The translations under genes and the position numbers were made by a program. Positions 1-8,808 of a stretch of DNA of 64,000 nucleotides are shown here, piece after piece. Numbering within the stretch: the first letter of the stretch is position 1; each line of letters begins with the position of its first letter. The stretch is from an uncultured Flavobacteriaceae bacterium (GTDB lineage: Bacteria; Bacteroidota; Bacteroidia; Flavobacteriales; Flavobacteriaceae). Where the stretch lies: positions 124,001 through 188,000 of the forward strand of contig CANLUS010000001.1 of the NCBI GenBank assembly GCA_947494325.1, written 5' to 3'. The notes beneath the pieces were generated by a model. It saw nothing but the letters and a program-made list of their open reading frames with translations. It searched no databases and was not told the origin of the DNA.

Positions 1-370
1 CCATTCTATCTAATCCTTGATAAAAGATAGATGCAACAGGTCCTTTTGTATTTCTACAAACTTCTTTTGCTGCTTCTACACCTCCAGAAGATAATGCATC
101 TTCAACACTAGCAACTAATTTATTAGTATTTGTAGTAGCCATGTTTAAGTATATAATTCTTTCTATTGCAATAGCTAATCCTAAGATCAAACAAACCAAA
201 ACAATTCCCATAAAAAATGGACCTCCTTCTATAAAACGTTGTTTCAACTCTTGGTGAAATGTTTTTTCAACTGCTGCTGCCTCTTCAGTTTGAATTACAG
301 CTGCAAAACTGTTTTGAACTGAACCTAAAAATAATCCTGTCATTGCTAGGATAGTAAATGCTTTTTTCAT
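1..370 (-). CDS. MotA/TolQ/ExbB proton-channel family protein (N-terminal part)
   Basis: My own translation of the minus strand from an ATG at 368-370 gives an open frame that runs off the left edge, so about 123 N-terminal residues are visible. It starts MKKAFTILAMTGLFLGSV, a cleavable or anchoring hydrophobic segment, followed by a charged stretch, then GGPFFMGIVLVCLILGLAIAI (a transmembrane helix) and ERIIYLN. The ERxxxL/Y pattern after the first helix and the downstream region ending SIFYQGLDRM fit ExbB/TolQ inner-membrane subunits, which couple the proton gradient to TonB-dependent transport. The C-terminal helices lie outside the window, so the family call rests on the N-terminus. Flavobacterial genomes often place exbB near the asparaginase gene, as seen here. 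Confidence 0.75.
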   Translation of the reverse strand, partial: MKKAFTILAMTGLFLGSVQNSFAAVIQTEEAAAVEKTFHQELKQRFIEGGPFFMGIVLVCLILGLAIAIERIIYLNMATTNTNKLVASVEDALSSGGVEAAKEVCRNTKGPVASIFYQGLDRM

Positions 371-445
371 TGTGTGAATCTTAATTAATTAAATTAGTTA
401 TTGGGTTTAAAGATATAAATTTTTTATTAAAAACAACAATCTCAG

Positions 446-532
446 CAGAGAGAAAGGGATTCGAACCCTTGTTATAATTTCTTATAAACACGCTTTCCAA
501 GCGTGCGCCTTAAACCACTCGGCCACCTCTCT
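446..532 (-). tRNA. tRNA-Ser (GGA anticodon)
   Basis: Read on the minus strand, the acceptor 5' strand AGAGAGG (526-532) pairs with TCTCTCT (447-453), followed by discriminator G (446). The D arm GCCGAGTGG, a seven-base anticodon loop CTTGGAAAG with anticodon GGA, a long class II variable arm and the T arm AAGGG-TTCGAAT-CCCTT are all present. The long variable arm together with GGA identifies serine. No CCA is encoded. Confidence 0.95.
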
Positions 533-605
533 AAATGTTAATTTTTAACTTTAGGACTGCCAAGTAACAAAAAATTATTTACTAAATAAAAAATTATCGA
601 AAAAA

Positions 606-1640
606 CTAGCTCATTTCTCCGCGAAGGGCAGTTTCAAAAATTGACTTAAAATTGGCTTTTGGAATATTCTCTCCCAATAAATACATCAACTTAGCTACAG
701 CAGATTCAGTTGTAATGTCTTTACCGCTAATAAGACCTATACGCTCTAATTGAACACTAGTTTCATAATGTCCTAAAATTACACTCCCACCTGCACACTG
801 CGTTACATCTACAATAGGAATGCCTTTCTGTAATGTTTCTTTTAACAATTTAATGAACCATTTTTCTGTTGGCGCATTACCAGATCCATATGCCTCTAAA
901 ATGACTCCTTTTAAGGTTGGTATTTTTAAAACACTCTCAACAACATTTTTAGTAATTCCTGGAAACAGCTTTAATATGACAATGTTCTCTTCTAATTTCT
1001 TTCTTATCTTAAGTTCACTCCCATTGAATTGATGATATGTTAAGCTTTCATTAAATTTTAAATGCACACCACTTTCAGCTAACGGTGGATAGTTCGGAGA
1101 GGTAAATGCTTCAAATTGCTCTGCATTAATTTTGGTAGTCCTATTTGCTCTATATAGTTTATACTCAAAATAAAGACCTACCTCTTTAACATGTGGTTCA
1201 TCCGTTTTTTCGTTTCGAGAAGCCGCAATCTGAACTGCTGTAATCAGATTCTCTTTAGCATCAGTTCTGAGGTCTCCAATAGGTAGTTGAGAACCCGTAA
1301 AAATAATAGGTTTCGTTAAATTCTCAATCATAAAACTTATAGCAGATGACGTGTAAGACATGGTATCAGATCCGGTAAGTACTACAAATCCATCTTTCTT
1401 CGAATAATATTGTTCTATTATCTCAACAATATCTACCCAATACCGTGTATTCATATTCGACGAATCAATAGGTTCTTCAAAAGAAACTGCCTCGATATTG
1501 CAATTGAGTTGATTCAATTCTGGTATCTTATCATATAAATGATTAAAATCAAATGCTTTCAAAGCATTCGACTCATAATCTTTTATCATACCAATGGTTC
1601 CACCAGTGTAAATCAATAATATTTCGGGAGTTGTTGTCAT
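606..1640 (-). CDS. ansA: Type I (cytoplasmic) L-asparaginase
   Basis: A 344-residue asparaginase/glutaminase-family protein that hydrolyses L-asparagine to aspartate and ammonia. There is no signal peptide, which fits the cytoplasmic type I enzymes. The first signature, YTGGTIG (residues 11-17), carries nucleophile Thr15. The substrate-binding DSSNM is at about 59-63. The second signature reads TGSDTM (89-94), whereas most family members have HGTDTM, so the usual catalytic Thr is a Ser (Ser91) next to Asp92. GSQLPIGDLRTDAKEN is the conserved mid-protein loop. The length is normal for the family. The gene stands alone between tRNA-Ser and a divergent protease gene. The Thr-to-Ser change keeps a hydroxyl, so activity is plausible but not certain. 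Confidence 0.88.
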   Translation of the reverse strand: MTTTPEILLIYTGGTIGMIKDYESNALKAFDFNHLYDKIPELNQLNCNIEAVSFEEPIDSSNMNTRYWVDIVEIIEQYYSKKDGFVVLTGSDTMSYTSSAISFMIENLTKPIIFTGSQLPIGDLRTDAKENLITAVQIAASRNEKTDEPHVKEVGLYFEYKLYRANRTTKINAEQFEAFTSPNYPPLAESGVHLKFNESLTYHQFNGSELKIRKKLEENIVILKLFPGITKNVVESVLKIPTLKGVILEAYGSGNAPTEKWFIKLLKETLQKGIPIVDVTQCAGGSVILGHYETSVQLERIGLISGKDITTESAVAKLMYLLGENIPKANFKSIFETALRGEMS

Positions 1641-1799
1641 ATTGTCATAATAACTTCAATAAATTATAATTATTTGTAAATCAATTAGTTAAGTGAATTA
1701 AATTGTAGTTTAACAAAGAAATAGCACTTCCTATTTTATTTGGAATAGTTTATGCGGTAAATTTACAAGAATATTACAATAAACCTTAAAATTTAAATT

Positions 1800-2498
1800 A
1801 TGATTGGATTCTATATACTCATCGGAGCTATCTCATTGGTAAGCTGGTTGATAAGCAATAAACTAAAGAGTAAATTTAAGCATTATTCAAAAGTTCAATT
1901 AACAAACGGCATGAGTGGTGCTGAAATTGCAGAAAAAATGTTGGCGGATCATGGTATTTCGAATGTCAAGGTGATTTCTACACCAGGTATGTTAACAGAT
2001 CATTACAATCCAAGAAACAAAACTGTAAACCTGAGTGAAGGAGTTTACAATCAGCGCAATGCTGCTGCTGCTGCTGTTGCAGCTCACGAAGTTGGTCATG
2101 CCGTACAGCATGCCACCGCTTATCAATGGTTAACAATGCGTTCTAAATTGGTACCTGCTGTTAGTATCACATCTAAATTCTCTCAATATATGGTAATAGG
2201 TGGTATCATTTTTGGAGCCGCCTCAGGAAATACTGGAATAGGATTTTATATTGCTATTGCGGGATTAGCATTTATGGCACTCGGTACATTATTTAGCTTT
2301 ATTACACTACCGGTTGAATATGACGCTAGTAATAGAGCATTAGCTTGGTTGAAAAATAAAAATATGGTCAATCAACAAGAATTCAAAGGATCTGAAGATG
2401 CGTTGAAATGGGCAGCAAGAACATACCTAGTAGCCGCCTTAGGATCCTTAGCAATGTTACTTTATTGGGGCCTACAAATATTAGGTAGTAGAGATTAA
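1800..2498 (+). CDS. YugP-like membrane zinc metallopeptidase
   Basis: A 232-residue membrane protein of the Zn_peptidase_2 (YugP) family. An N-terminal helix is followed by a short soluble part with NPRNKTVNLSEGVY and the zinc-binding HEVGH (His96, Glu97, His100) in AAVAAHEVGHAVQHATAY. Two or three further hydrophobic helices follow. The PVEYDASNRAL stretch after the central helices probably supplies the third metal ligand (Glu). The family is integral to the cytoplasmic membrane; its substrates are unknown. The start ATG directly follows an A-rich leader, and a strong terminator lies 20 bases after the stop, so it is likely monocistronic. Confidence 0.88.
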   Translation: MIGFYILIGAISLVSWLISNKLKSKFKHYSKVQLTNGMSGAEIAEKMLADHGISNVKVISTPGMLTDHYNPRNKTVNLSEGVYNQRNAAAAAVAAHEVGHAVQHATAYQWLTMRSKLVPAVSITSKFSQYMVIGGIIFGAASGNTGIGFYIAIAGLAFMALGTLFSFITLPVEYDASNRALAWLKNKNMVNQQEFKGSEDALKWAARTYLVAALGSLAMLLYWGLQILGSRD

Positions 2499-2518
2499 GA
2501 CTATTTAAACAACTAATT

Positions 2519-2545
2519 AAAATCCCGCTTTCGCGGGATTTTTTA
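2519..2545 (+). terminator. Rho-independent terminator after YugP-like gene
   Basis: A perfect 8-bp stem AATCCCGC/GCGGGATT around a TTTC loop, followed by a T run. The same 20-base hairpin recurs at 3312-3331. Confidence 0.9.
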
Positions 2546-2590
2546 GTTAGAATCATATATATTTACAAGAAATCAATCAATTTTAAACCT

Positions 2591-3289
2591 ATGGAAAATC
2601 ATTCTGAAAATGTGCTCGTAAGCGATTTATCAACTATTGAGCGGGTCGAATTTTATAAAAAAACATATTCTCATGTAGCTGGAGGAGTATTATTCTTTAT
2701 TCTTATAGAGTATCTATTTCTTCAATCGGACATGATCGTAAATTTCGCTTTATCATTGACCGAAGGCTATAAATGGCTTTTTATGTTAGGTGGATTTATG
2801 TTCATTACGAACTATGCCGAAAAAATGACGCTTAAAGCGCCAGAGAAGAATGTTCAATATCTTGCTTATGGACTATATATTGTTGCGGAGGCGTTTATTT
2901 TCGTTCCTTTAATATATATTGCAATTATGCTCACAAATGGTCCCGACTTGATCAATCAAGCTGCGATTGTTACATTGTCTCTATTTTCAGGACTAAGTGC
3001 TATTGTGTTTGTGACTAAAAAAGACTTCTCTTTTTTACGATCTATATTGACCGTAGGCTTTTTTATAGCTATCGGACTTATCGTTGCTGGTATTTTATTT
3101 GGCTTTGACCTTGGATTATGGTTTTCTGTTGGGATGTGCGTTCTGGCTGCCGGTTCAATACTATATCAAACATCAAATTTGGTTAACAAGTATTCTACTG
3201 ATCAATATATTCCTGCAGCTTTAGGGTTATTTGCCTCTTTAATGTTATTATTTTGGTATGTGCTTCAGATTTTCTTATCAAGGGATTAG
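2591..3289 (+). CDS. Bax inhibitor-1/YccA-family membrane protein
   Basis: A 232-residue, very hydrophobic protein with about seven transmembrane segments. The N-terminal ERVEFYKKTYSHVAGGVLFF matches the start of BI-1 (TMBIM) proteins, where a conserved Tyr-x-His/Leu pattern opens the first helix. The C-terminal part has a TSNLV motif after a helix, in place of the usual YDTQ-like motif, then PAALGLFASLMLLFWYVLQI and ends in SRD, as in many BI-1 proteins. The family includes E. coli YccA/YbhL and channel-like calcium or proton leak proteins; no specific role can be assigned here. It is bounded by its own terminator. A second, different BI-1 member is encoded at 31804-32544. Confidence 0.78.
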   Translation: MENHSENVLVSDLSTIERVEFYKKTYSHVAGGVLFFILIEYLFLQSDMIVNFALSLTEGYKWLFMLGGFMFITNYAEKMTLKAPEKNVQYLAYGLYIVAEAFIFVPLIYIAIMLTNGPDLINQAAIVTLSLFSGLSAIVFVTKKDFSFLRSILTVGFFIAIGLIVAGILFGFDLGLWFSVGMCVLAAGSILYQTSNLVNKYSTDQYIPAALGLFASLMLLFWYVLQIFLSRD

Positions 3290-3307
3290 AGTAACTTCTG
3301 TATAAAA

Positions 3308-3337
3308 TAAAAATCCCGCTTTCGCGGGATTTTTTAT
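3308..3337. terminator. Bidirectional terminator between convergent genes
   Basis: AATCCCGC-TTTC-GCGGGATT flanked by an A run on the left and a T run on the right. It can serve both the BI-1 gene (+) and the Lrp/AsnC gene (-), whose stop codon touches it. It is identical to the hairpin at 2521-2540. Confidence 0.88.
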
Positions 3338-3798
3338 ATTTTAATTTGTCGATCTATTTGCTGATCTAAAGATATAAACGTCTCTGTTCGCGCTACTCCT
3401 TTTATTAATTGTATTTGTTTATTAAGCACTTCCATTAAATGCTCATTGTCTCTACATAGGATTTTTACAAAAATCGCATAATTACCTGTGGTGTAATGAC
3501 TTTCTATCACCTCATCAATTTCCTTTAATCGTTTTACTGCCTCTTTATAGGTACTTGCAGCATCTAGAAATATCCCAGCGAATGCCAATGTTTTATATCC
3601 GAGAGCCTTTGGGTTTATAATAAACTTAGATCCTTGAAGTAATCCAGATTTCTCTAACTTTCTCAATCTTTGATGAATTGCTGCCCCCGAGATACCGACT
3701 TCTCGAGCAATGGCCAAAATTGGCGCCCTTGCATCACTCATTAGGTTCTTTAAAATGATCTTATCAATACCATCAATATGTAGTGCTTTTTCTTTCAT
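3334..3798 (-). CDS. Lrp/AsnC-family transcriptional regulator
   Basis: A 154-residue protein with the standard two-domain Lrp layout. An N-terminal winged helix-turn-helix starts HIDGIDKIILKNLMSDAR and continues REVGISGAAIHQRLRKLEKSGLL, with residues about 20-60 as the DNA-binding unit. A C-terminal RAM (ligand-binding, octamer-forming) domain contains KALGYKTLAFAGI and ends in ETFISLDQQIDRQI. The length is normal for the family. Members sense amino acids and control amino-acid metabolism; the ligand cannot be told from the sequence. It is convergent with the BI-1 gene and upstream of no obvious target in this window. Confidence 0.92.
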   Translation of the reverse strand: MKEKALHIDGIDKIILKNLMSDARAPILAIAREVGISGAAIHQRLRKLEKSGLLQGSKFIINPKALGYKTLAFAGIFLDAASTYKEAVKRLKEIDEVIESHYTTGNYAIFVKILCRDNEHLMEVLNKQIQLIKGVARTETFISLDQQIDRQIKI

Positions 3799-3882
3799 AT
3801 GTTCACTTTTTTATTTCTAAGATTATTGAATGTAAGTATACACTCCTATTTAAGTTTCAAATATAAAATAAAAGTAAAAAAT

Positions 3883-3908
3883 AAAGGATATGAAAAATCA
3901 TATCCTTT
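3883..3908 (-). terminator. Terminator of the fabH-accB-accC operon
   Basis: An 11-bp perfect inverted repeat AAAGGATATGA/TCATATCCTTT with an AAAA loop, followed on the minus strand by a T-rich tract. It lies 23 bases after the accC stop. Confidence 0.85.
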
Positions 3909-3930
3909 AAAATTTATACTAAATTGAAAT

Positions 3931-5277
3931 TTATCCTTGAGGTTCCATTTCAAAATCTTCCATAAACTTGGTGGTGTAATTTCCTGCCAAATAATCTGGA
4001 TGATCCATAAGTTGTCTATGAAAAGGAATCGTGGTTTTAACACCTTCAATCACAAATTCATCGAGTGCTCTTTTCATTTTATTAATGGCCTCTTCCCGCG
4101 TTTGAGCGGTAGTAATTAATTTAGCAATCATCGAATCATAATTAGGCGGAATCATATAGCCAGCATACACATGTGTATCCAATCTTACTCCATGACCTCC
4201 TGGTGCATGCAGGGTTGTAATTTTACCTGGAGACGGACGAAAATCATTATAAGGATCTTCAGCATTAATTCTACATTCTATTGAATGTAAATTAGGTGTA
4301 TAATTTTTTCCTGAAATTGGCACGCCAGCAGCGACTAATACCTGTTCGCGAATCAAGTCAAAATCTATTACTTGCTCTGTAATTGGGTGCTCAACCTGAA
4401 TACGCGTATTCATTTCCATAAAGTAGAAATTACGATGCTTATCTACTAAAAACTCTACTGTTCCTGCTCCTTCGTATTTAATATATTCTGAAGCTTTCAC
4501 AGCGGCTTCTCCCATTTTTTTTCGCAAGGTACTCGTCATAAAAGGAGAAGGAACTTCTTCAGTTAACTTTTGATGACGGCGTTGAACAGAACAATCTCTT
4601 TCTGATAAATGACATGCTCTTCCAGTAGAGTCACCTACAACTTGTATTTCAATATGCCTTGGTTCTTCAATTAACTTTTCCATATACATATCATCATTTC
4701 CAAAAGCCGCTTTTGATTCTTGTCTTGCAGAGTCCCAAGCATCTTTCAAATCTTCTGGTGTCCAAACGGCTCGCATTCCCTTACCTCCTCCACCGGCGGT
4801 AGCTTTTAACATCACAGGATAACCAGTTTCTTTTGCAATTTTTTGACAATCCGCAAAGTCTTTGATGATTCCATCACTACCTGGAACACAAGGTACACCT
4901 GCCTCTTTCATTGTTGCTTTCGCTGTTGCTTTATCTCCCATTTTAGAGATCATTTCTGCAGAAGCACCAATAAACTTGATATTATGCTCTTCACAAATCT
5001 TTGAAAATTTTGCATTTTCTGATAGAAATCCATAACCCGGATGAATAGCATCTGCATTGGTAATTTCCGCAGCTGCAATAATATTAGAAATTTTCAAATA
5101 GGAATCACTACTTGGAGGTGGACCAATACATACGGCTTCATCAGCAAACTTCACGTGCAAACTTTCTTCATCAGCAGTTGAATATACCGCCACTGTTTTT
5201 ATTCCCATCTCCTTACACGTTCGAATCACTCGAAGTGCAATCTCGCCTCTATTGGCAATTAATATTTTTTTAAACAT
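3931..5277 (-). CDS. accC: Acetyl-CoA carboxylase, biotin carboxylase subunit
   Basis: A 448-residue enzyme that carboxylates the biotin carried by AccB using ATP and bicarbonate, the first half-reaction of malonyl-CoA synthesis. The N-terminal [18 protein letters not shown] is the diagnostic start of biotin carboxylases. The ATP-grasp glycine-rich loop [12 protein letters not shown] (near residue 160) and the active-site [18 protein letters not shown] (near 287-304) are both intact. The C-terminal part ends [19 protein letters not shown]. The length matches E. coli AccC (449). It is the last gene of a minus-strand operon, 108 bases after accB; that gap shows no clear promoter. Confidence 0.97.
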   Translation of the reverse strand: MFKKILIANRGEIALRVIRTCKEMGIKTVAVYSTADEESLHVKFADEAVCIGPPPSSDSYLKISNIIAAAEITNADAIHPGYGFLSENAKFSKICEEHNIKFIGASAEMISKMGDKATAKATMKEAGVPCVPGSDGIIKDFADCQKIAKETGYPVMLKATAGGGGKGMRAVWTPEDLKDAWDSARQESKAAFGNDDMYMEKLIEEPRHIEIQVVGDSTGRACHLSERDCSVQRRHQKLTEEVPSPFMTSTLRKKMGEAAVKASEYIKYEGAGTVEFLVDKHRNFYFMEMNTRIQVEHPITEQVIDFDLIREQVLVAAGVPISGKNYTPNLHSIECRINAEDPYNDFRPSPGKITTLHAPGGHGVRLDTHVYAGYMIPPNYDSMIAKLITTAQTREEAINKMKRALDEFVIEGVKTTIPFHRQLMDHPDYLAGNYTTKFMEDFEMEPQG

Positions 5278-5385
5278 AACTTCTTAAAATTAAATTTCCT
5301 CCAAAACTTCGAATCCAAGCACACAACTTCCTCTAAAGAATTCTAGAATTTGGATTTTGGTTCCCAAGGTTTGGGATTAAAATTG

Positions 5386-5865
5386 TTATGAAGGATCAAC
5401 TAAAAATAAAGGTTGATCAAATTCTACTGGTGATGCATCATCAACTAATATTTTAACGATTTTACCTGAAACTTCAGATTCGATTTCGTTAAATAATTTC
5501 ATCGCTTCAATTATACAAACGGTATCACCTACGTTAATTGAACTACCTACTTCTACAAATAAAGGTTTATCTGGTGAAGGTTTTCTATACATCGTACCAA
5601 TTATAGGAGATTTGATGACCACATATTTTGAATCATCGTCAGCTGCTGGTGCAGCTGCAGGTGTTTCATTTGCAACGGCTGGTGCAGCCGGAGCTTGTGA
5701 TACTGGTACTTGTGCTATTGGCGCCTGATGCACAATAGTCGTTTCAGTCTTATCTGAAGACCCTGTTTTAATGGTTACTTTAACGTCTTCCATTTCTAAT
5801 TTCACTTCGCTAGCACCTGATTTAGCCACAAATTTTATTAGATTCTGAATATCTTTTAAATCCAT
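5386..5865 (-). CDS. accB: Acetyl-CoA carboxylase, biotin carboxyl carrier protein
   Basis: A 159-residue carrier protein. An N-terminal helical part (1-40) starts MDLKDIQNLIKFVAKSGASE. An Ala/Pro-rich flexible linker spans residues 47-77. The C-terminal biotinyl domain has EAMKLFNE, in which Lys123 is the biotinylation site. The protruding 'thumb' region, IIGTMYRKPSPDKPLFVEVG, is present as in true AccB proteins, which separates it from other biotinyl domains. It delivers carboxybiotin from AccC to the carboxyltransferase. It sits 24 bases after fabH and upstream of accC, the usual order in Flavobacteriia. Confidence 0.96.
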   Translation of the reverse strand: MDLKDIQNLIKFVAKSGASEVKLEMEDVKVTIKTGSSDKTETTIVHQAPIAQVPVSQAPAAPAVANETPAAAPAADDDSKYVVIKSPIIGTMYRKPSPDKPLFVEVGSSINVGDTVCIIEAMKLFNEIESEVSGKIVKILVDDASPVEFDQPLFLVDPS

Positions 5866-5889
5866 ATTATTTTTATTTAGTTAGTTGTT

Positions 5890-6888
5890 TTAAGCGTTAT
5901 ATGCCCATTTCAAGTAAATAGCTCCCCAAGAGAAACCTCCACCAAAAGCGGCAAAAATTATGTTATCCCCTTTTTTTAGCTGCGATTCATAGTCGGCTAA
6001 TAATAAAGGTAAGGTAGCAGAAGTGGTATTTCCATATCTATGTATATTCATTAATACTTTAGATTCATCTAACCCCATTCTTTCTGCAGTTGCGTCTATA
6101 ATTCTTTTATTTGCTTGATGCGCAGCAAGCCAAGCCACATCATCTATTTTCAAATTGTTTCTTTCCAGAATTTTTCCACTTACATCAGCCATATTAAAAA
6201 CAGCATTCTTAAAAACAGTCCTACCTTCTTGATGCACGTAGCATTCAGGTCCGCCAAATACTTCTCCTTTTTCAAAAGGGTTTGCAGAACCGCCTTTTTG
6301 AACTTGTAAAAACTCTCTTCCTTCACCATTTGTTCTTAGATACTCATCTTGGATACCCAAACCATCAGAAGAAGGTTCAAATAATACGGCTCCGGCACCA
6401 TCACCAAAGATGATACATGTAGCACGATTGCTATAATCAATCATCGAAGAATTCTTGTCAGCTCCTATCAATAAAACTTTTTTATACTTTCCAGATTCAA
6501 TAAAGCTAGATACAACCGACATTCCAAAAAGGAAACTAGAACAGGCAGCATCCATATCAAATGAAAAAGCTTCTGTTGCTCCAATTTGAGAAGCTACAAA
6601 AGCTGCAGTAGAGGCCGCTTGCATATCTGGTGTTGCAGTTGCAACAACTACCAGTTCAATTTCTGTCGGATCGAGATTTGTTTTTTCAATTAAATCTTTC
6701 GCTGCATTAATTGCCATGAAAGAAGTTCCCTTTCCTTTACCTTTTAATATTCTTCTTTCTTTTATTCCTGTTCTTGAGGTAATCCATTCGTCATTCGTCT
6801 CAACTAAGGTTTCCAGTATTTCGTTTGACAAAACGTATTCTGGAAGATACTTTCCTACGGCTGTTATTGCTGCAGTGATTTTACTCAT
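5890..6888 (-). CDS. fabH: Beta-ketoacyl-ACP synthase III
   Basis: A 332-residue condensing enzyme that joins an acyl-CoA primer to malonyl-ACP and so starts fatty-acid synthesis. The catalytic Cys116 lies in DMDAACSSFLFG, the catalytic His in AAHQANKRI (near 257), and the Asn in HRYGNTTSATLP (near 287). GTGIKERR-type primer-site residues appear as SRTGIKERR near 38-46. The length is normal for FabH. It is the first gene of fabH-accB-accC, so initiation and malonyl-CoA supply share one transcript. The rpmF and DUF177 genes that often precede fabH in this group are not found in the 320 bases upstream. Confidence 0.96.
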   Translation of the reverse strand: MSKITAAITAVGKYLPEYVLSNEILETLVETNDEWITSRTGIKERRILKGKGKGTSFMAINAAKDLIEKTNLDPTEIELVVVATATPDMQAASTAAFVASQIGATEAFSFDMDAACSSFLFGMSVVSSFIESGKYKKVLLIGADKNSSMIDYSNRATCIIFGDGAGAVLFEPSSDGLGIQDEYLRTNGEGREFLQVQKGGSANPFEKGEVFGGPECYVHQEGRTVFKNAVFNMADVSGKILERNNLKIDDVAWLAAHQANKRIIDATAERMGLDESKVLMNIHRYGNTTSATLPLLLADYESQLKKGDNIIFAAFGGGFSWGAIYLKWAYNA

Positions 6889-7180
6889 AATGATATCTTA
6901 ATTAATAGATAATTTCTTACTAAAAGTGGCACCAAAGTAATGAAATTTATTTTGGTTTCCACCTAAAAAAATATTGTTTTTTGATCATATTTGCTCTAAA
7001 ACATAAAAAAAAATGCTAAAAAAAGCCGTTTTTTGTCATTTTCGCATTTTTCGTCGAAAAGAGGAGGTATTAATTTTTAGTTAAAAAACTCTACAAAAAA
7101 TTGATGATTCTTATATGACAAATCAGACGAACTTCTTCCTTCACAAAACAATTATTTCAATTAACTTCTCAAAAAATAGA
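6889..7180. other. Intergenic region upstream of fabH
   Basis: Between fabH and the tRNA-Leu terminator I see no convincing gene. The region is AT-rich with A/T homopolymer runs and must hold the fabH operon promoter. I found no perfect TAnnTTTG match on the minus strand; CCAAAGTAATG near 6930 is only a partial match. Confidence 0.5.
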
Positions 7181-7207
7181 AAAGCCCTTCGAATATCGAA
7201 GAGCTTT
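7181..7207 (-). terminator. Terminator directly after tRNA-Leu
   Basis: Nested stem AAAGC-cc-TTCGA-ATA-TCGAA-ga-GCTTT, followed on the minus strand by TCTATTTTTT. It begins two bases beyond the tRNA 3' end. Confidence 0.8.
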
Positions 7208-7208
7208 G

Positions 7209-7290
7209 TGCGGCTGAAGGGAGTCGAACCCCCACACCTTGCGGCACTAGATCCTAAGTCTAGCGTGTCTACCAATTCCACCACAGCCGC
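7209..7290 (-). tRNA. tRNA-Leu (UAG anticodon)
   Basis: On the minus strand the acceptor GCGGCTG pairs with CAGCCGC, with discriminator A. The D arm GTGGAATTGGTAGACACG is the leucine type. The anticodon stem is CTAGA/TCTAG with loop CTTAGGA, giving anticodon UAG. A class II variable arm and the T arm TGGGGGTTCGACTCCC are present. No CCA is encoded. Confidence 0.95.
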
Positions 7291-7410
7291 AGTTTTGCAT
7301 GTGCTGAATTTATTTCAGTAAATGTGGGTGCAAATATAATCAAACTTACTAAATAGCAAAGCCGATCACTTATATTTTTAGTATTTTTGATTTCTATCAA
7401 TTTAAGAACA

Positions 7411-8808
7411 ATGACGAACACAAAACTATATATAGAAACCCATAAAGATCGTTTTATTAATGAACTTATCGAATTACTAAAAATACCGTCTATTAGCGCC
7501 GACTCTGCGTTTAGTCAAGACGTTATTGACACTTCAAAATTGATAAAGACAAGCCTAGAAAAAGCAGGATGCGATCGTGTCGAAATTTGTGAAACTCCTG
7601 GATATCCAATTGTTTATGGAGAAAAAATAATTGATTCTAATCTGCCAACGGTTTTAGTATATGGTCATTATGACGTACAACCGCCCGATCCATTAGATTT
7701 ATGGGATTCACCGCCTTTTGAACCTATTATAAAAAAAACAAAAACACATCCCGAAGGGGCCATTTTTGCTCGCGGCGCCTGTGATGATAAAGGGCAACTA
7801 TACATGCATGTAAAAGCATTAGAGTACATGACGAAAACCAATAATTTACCATGTAATGTTAAATTTATGATTGAGGGCGAGGAAGAAGTTGGTTCAGAGA
7901 GCTTAGCTTGGTTCGTAAAACAACATCAAGAAAAACTAGCAAACGATGTTATTTTAATTTCAGACACTGGTATGATTGCCAACGATATTCCGTCGATCAC
8001 CACTGGATTACGCGGATTAAGTTATGTCGAAGTTGAAGTTACAGGGCCTAATCGCGACTTACACTCTGGCCTGTATGGCGGAGCGGTAGCAAACCCTATT
8101 AATGTTTTGACGAAAATGATTGCTTCGTTGCATGATGAAAATAATCACATTACGATTCCAGGGTTTTATGATAAGGTTGAAAATTTATCTACTGAAGAAC
8201 GAGCAGAAATGGCGAAAGCGCCATTTTCTTTAGAAGGCTATAAAAAGGCCTTAGATATCGATGCTGTTTATGGAGAAAGTGGATATACTACTAATGAGCG
8301 AAATTCAATTCGACCCACATTAGATGTTAATGGTATTTGGGGTGGTTATACAGGTGAAGGTGCAAAAACTGTTATTGCTAGCAAGGCATTTGCCAAAATA
8401 TCTATGCGATTAGTACCTCATCAAGATTGGGAAGAAATAACTAAACTCTTCAAATCTCATTTTGAAAAAATTGCTCCTAAGGGCGTCACTGTTCAAGTAA
8501 CACCTCATCACGGAGGTCAAGGTTATGTTACCCCTATTGACAGTATTGGATACAAAGCTGCTGCAAAAGCATATTCTCATACGTTTGGCAAAAATCCTAT
8601 TCCACAAAGAAGTGGTGGAAGTATTCCAATTGTGTCTTTATTTGAAAAAGAATTGAAAAGTAAAACTATTTTGATGGGATTTGGTTTGGATAGCGATGCG
8701 ATCCATTCTCCAAATGAGCATTTCGGAATTTTTAATTTCCTCAAAGGAATAGAAACTATCCCATTGTTTTACAGTTATTTTACAGAAATGAAGTTGTCAG
8801 AATTATAA
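7411..8808 (+). CDS. M20-family dipeptidase (CNDP2-like)
   Basis: A 465-residue zinc di-peptidase of the M20 family, close in layout to cytosolic non-specific dipeptidases. Metal-binding motifs are intact: VYGHYDVQPPDP (first His and Asp), ARGACDDKGQ (bridging Asp), and IEGEEEVGSES (catalytic Glu and metal Glu). The lid/dimerisation domain contains RDLHSGLYGG, and a late His appears in DAIHSPNEHFG. I start it at the ATG at 7411 (MTNTKLYIETHKDRF) and not at the upstream TTG at 7387, which would add eight unconserved residues. There is no signal peptide, so it is cytoplasmic. It probably completes hydrolysis of imported dipeptides. Confidence 0.9.
   Translation: MTNTKLYIETHKDRFINELIELLKIPSISADSAFSQDVIDTSKLIKTSLEKAGCDRVEICETPGYPIVYGEKIIDSNLPTVLVYGHYDVQPPDPLDLWDSPPFEPIIKKTKTHPEGAIFARGACDDKGQLYMHVKALEYMTKTNNLPCNVKFMIEGEEEVGSESLAWFVKQHQEKLANDVILISDTGMIANDIPSITTGLRGLSYVEVEVTGPNRDLHSGLYGGAVANPINVLTKMIASLHDENNHITIPGFYDKVENLSTEERAEMAKAPFSLEGYKKALDIDAVYGESGYTTNERNSIRPTLDVNGIWGGYTGEGAKTVIASKAFAKISMRLVPHQDWEEITKLFKSHFEKIAPKGVTVQVTPHHGGQGYVTPIDSIGYKAAAKAYSHTFGKNPIPQRSGGSIPIVSLFEKELKSKTILMGFGLDSDAIHSPNEHFGIFNFLKGIETIPLFYSYFTEMKLSEL

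Noticed and set aside
7115-7321. Plus-strand frame of 68 codons across tRNA-Leu
   Set aside because: Its C-terminal half is the reverse strand of the tRNA, a well-known false gene pattern; the tRNA and its terminator explain the sequence.
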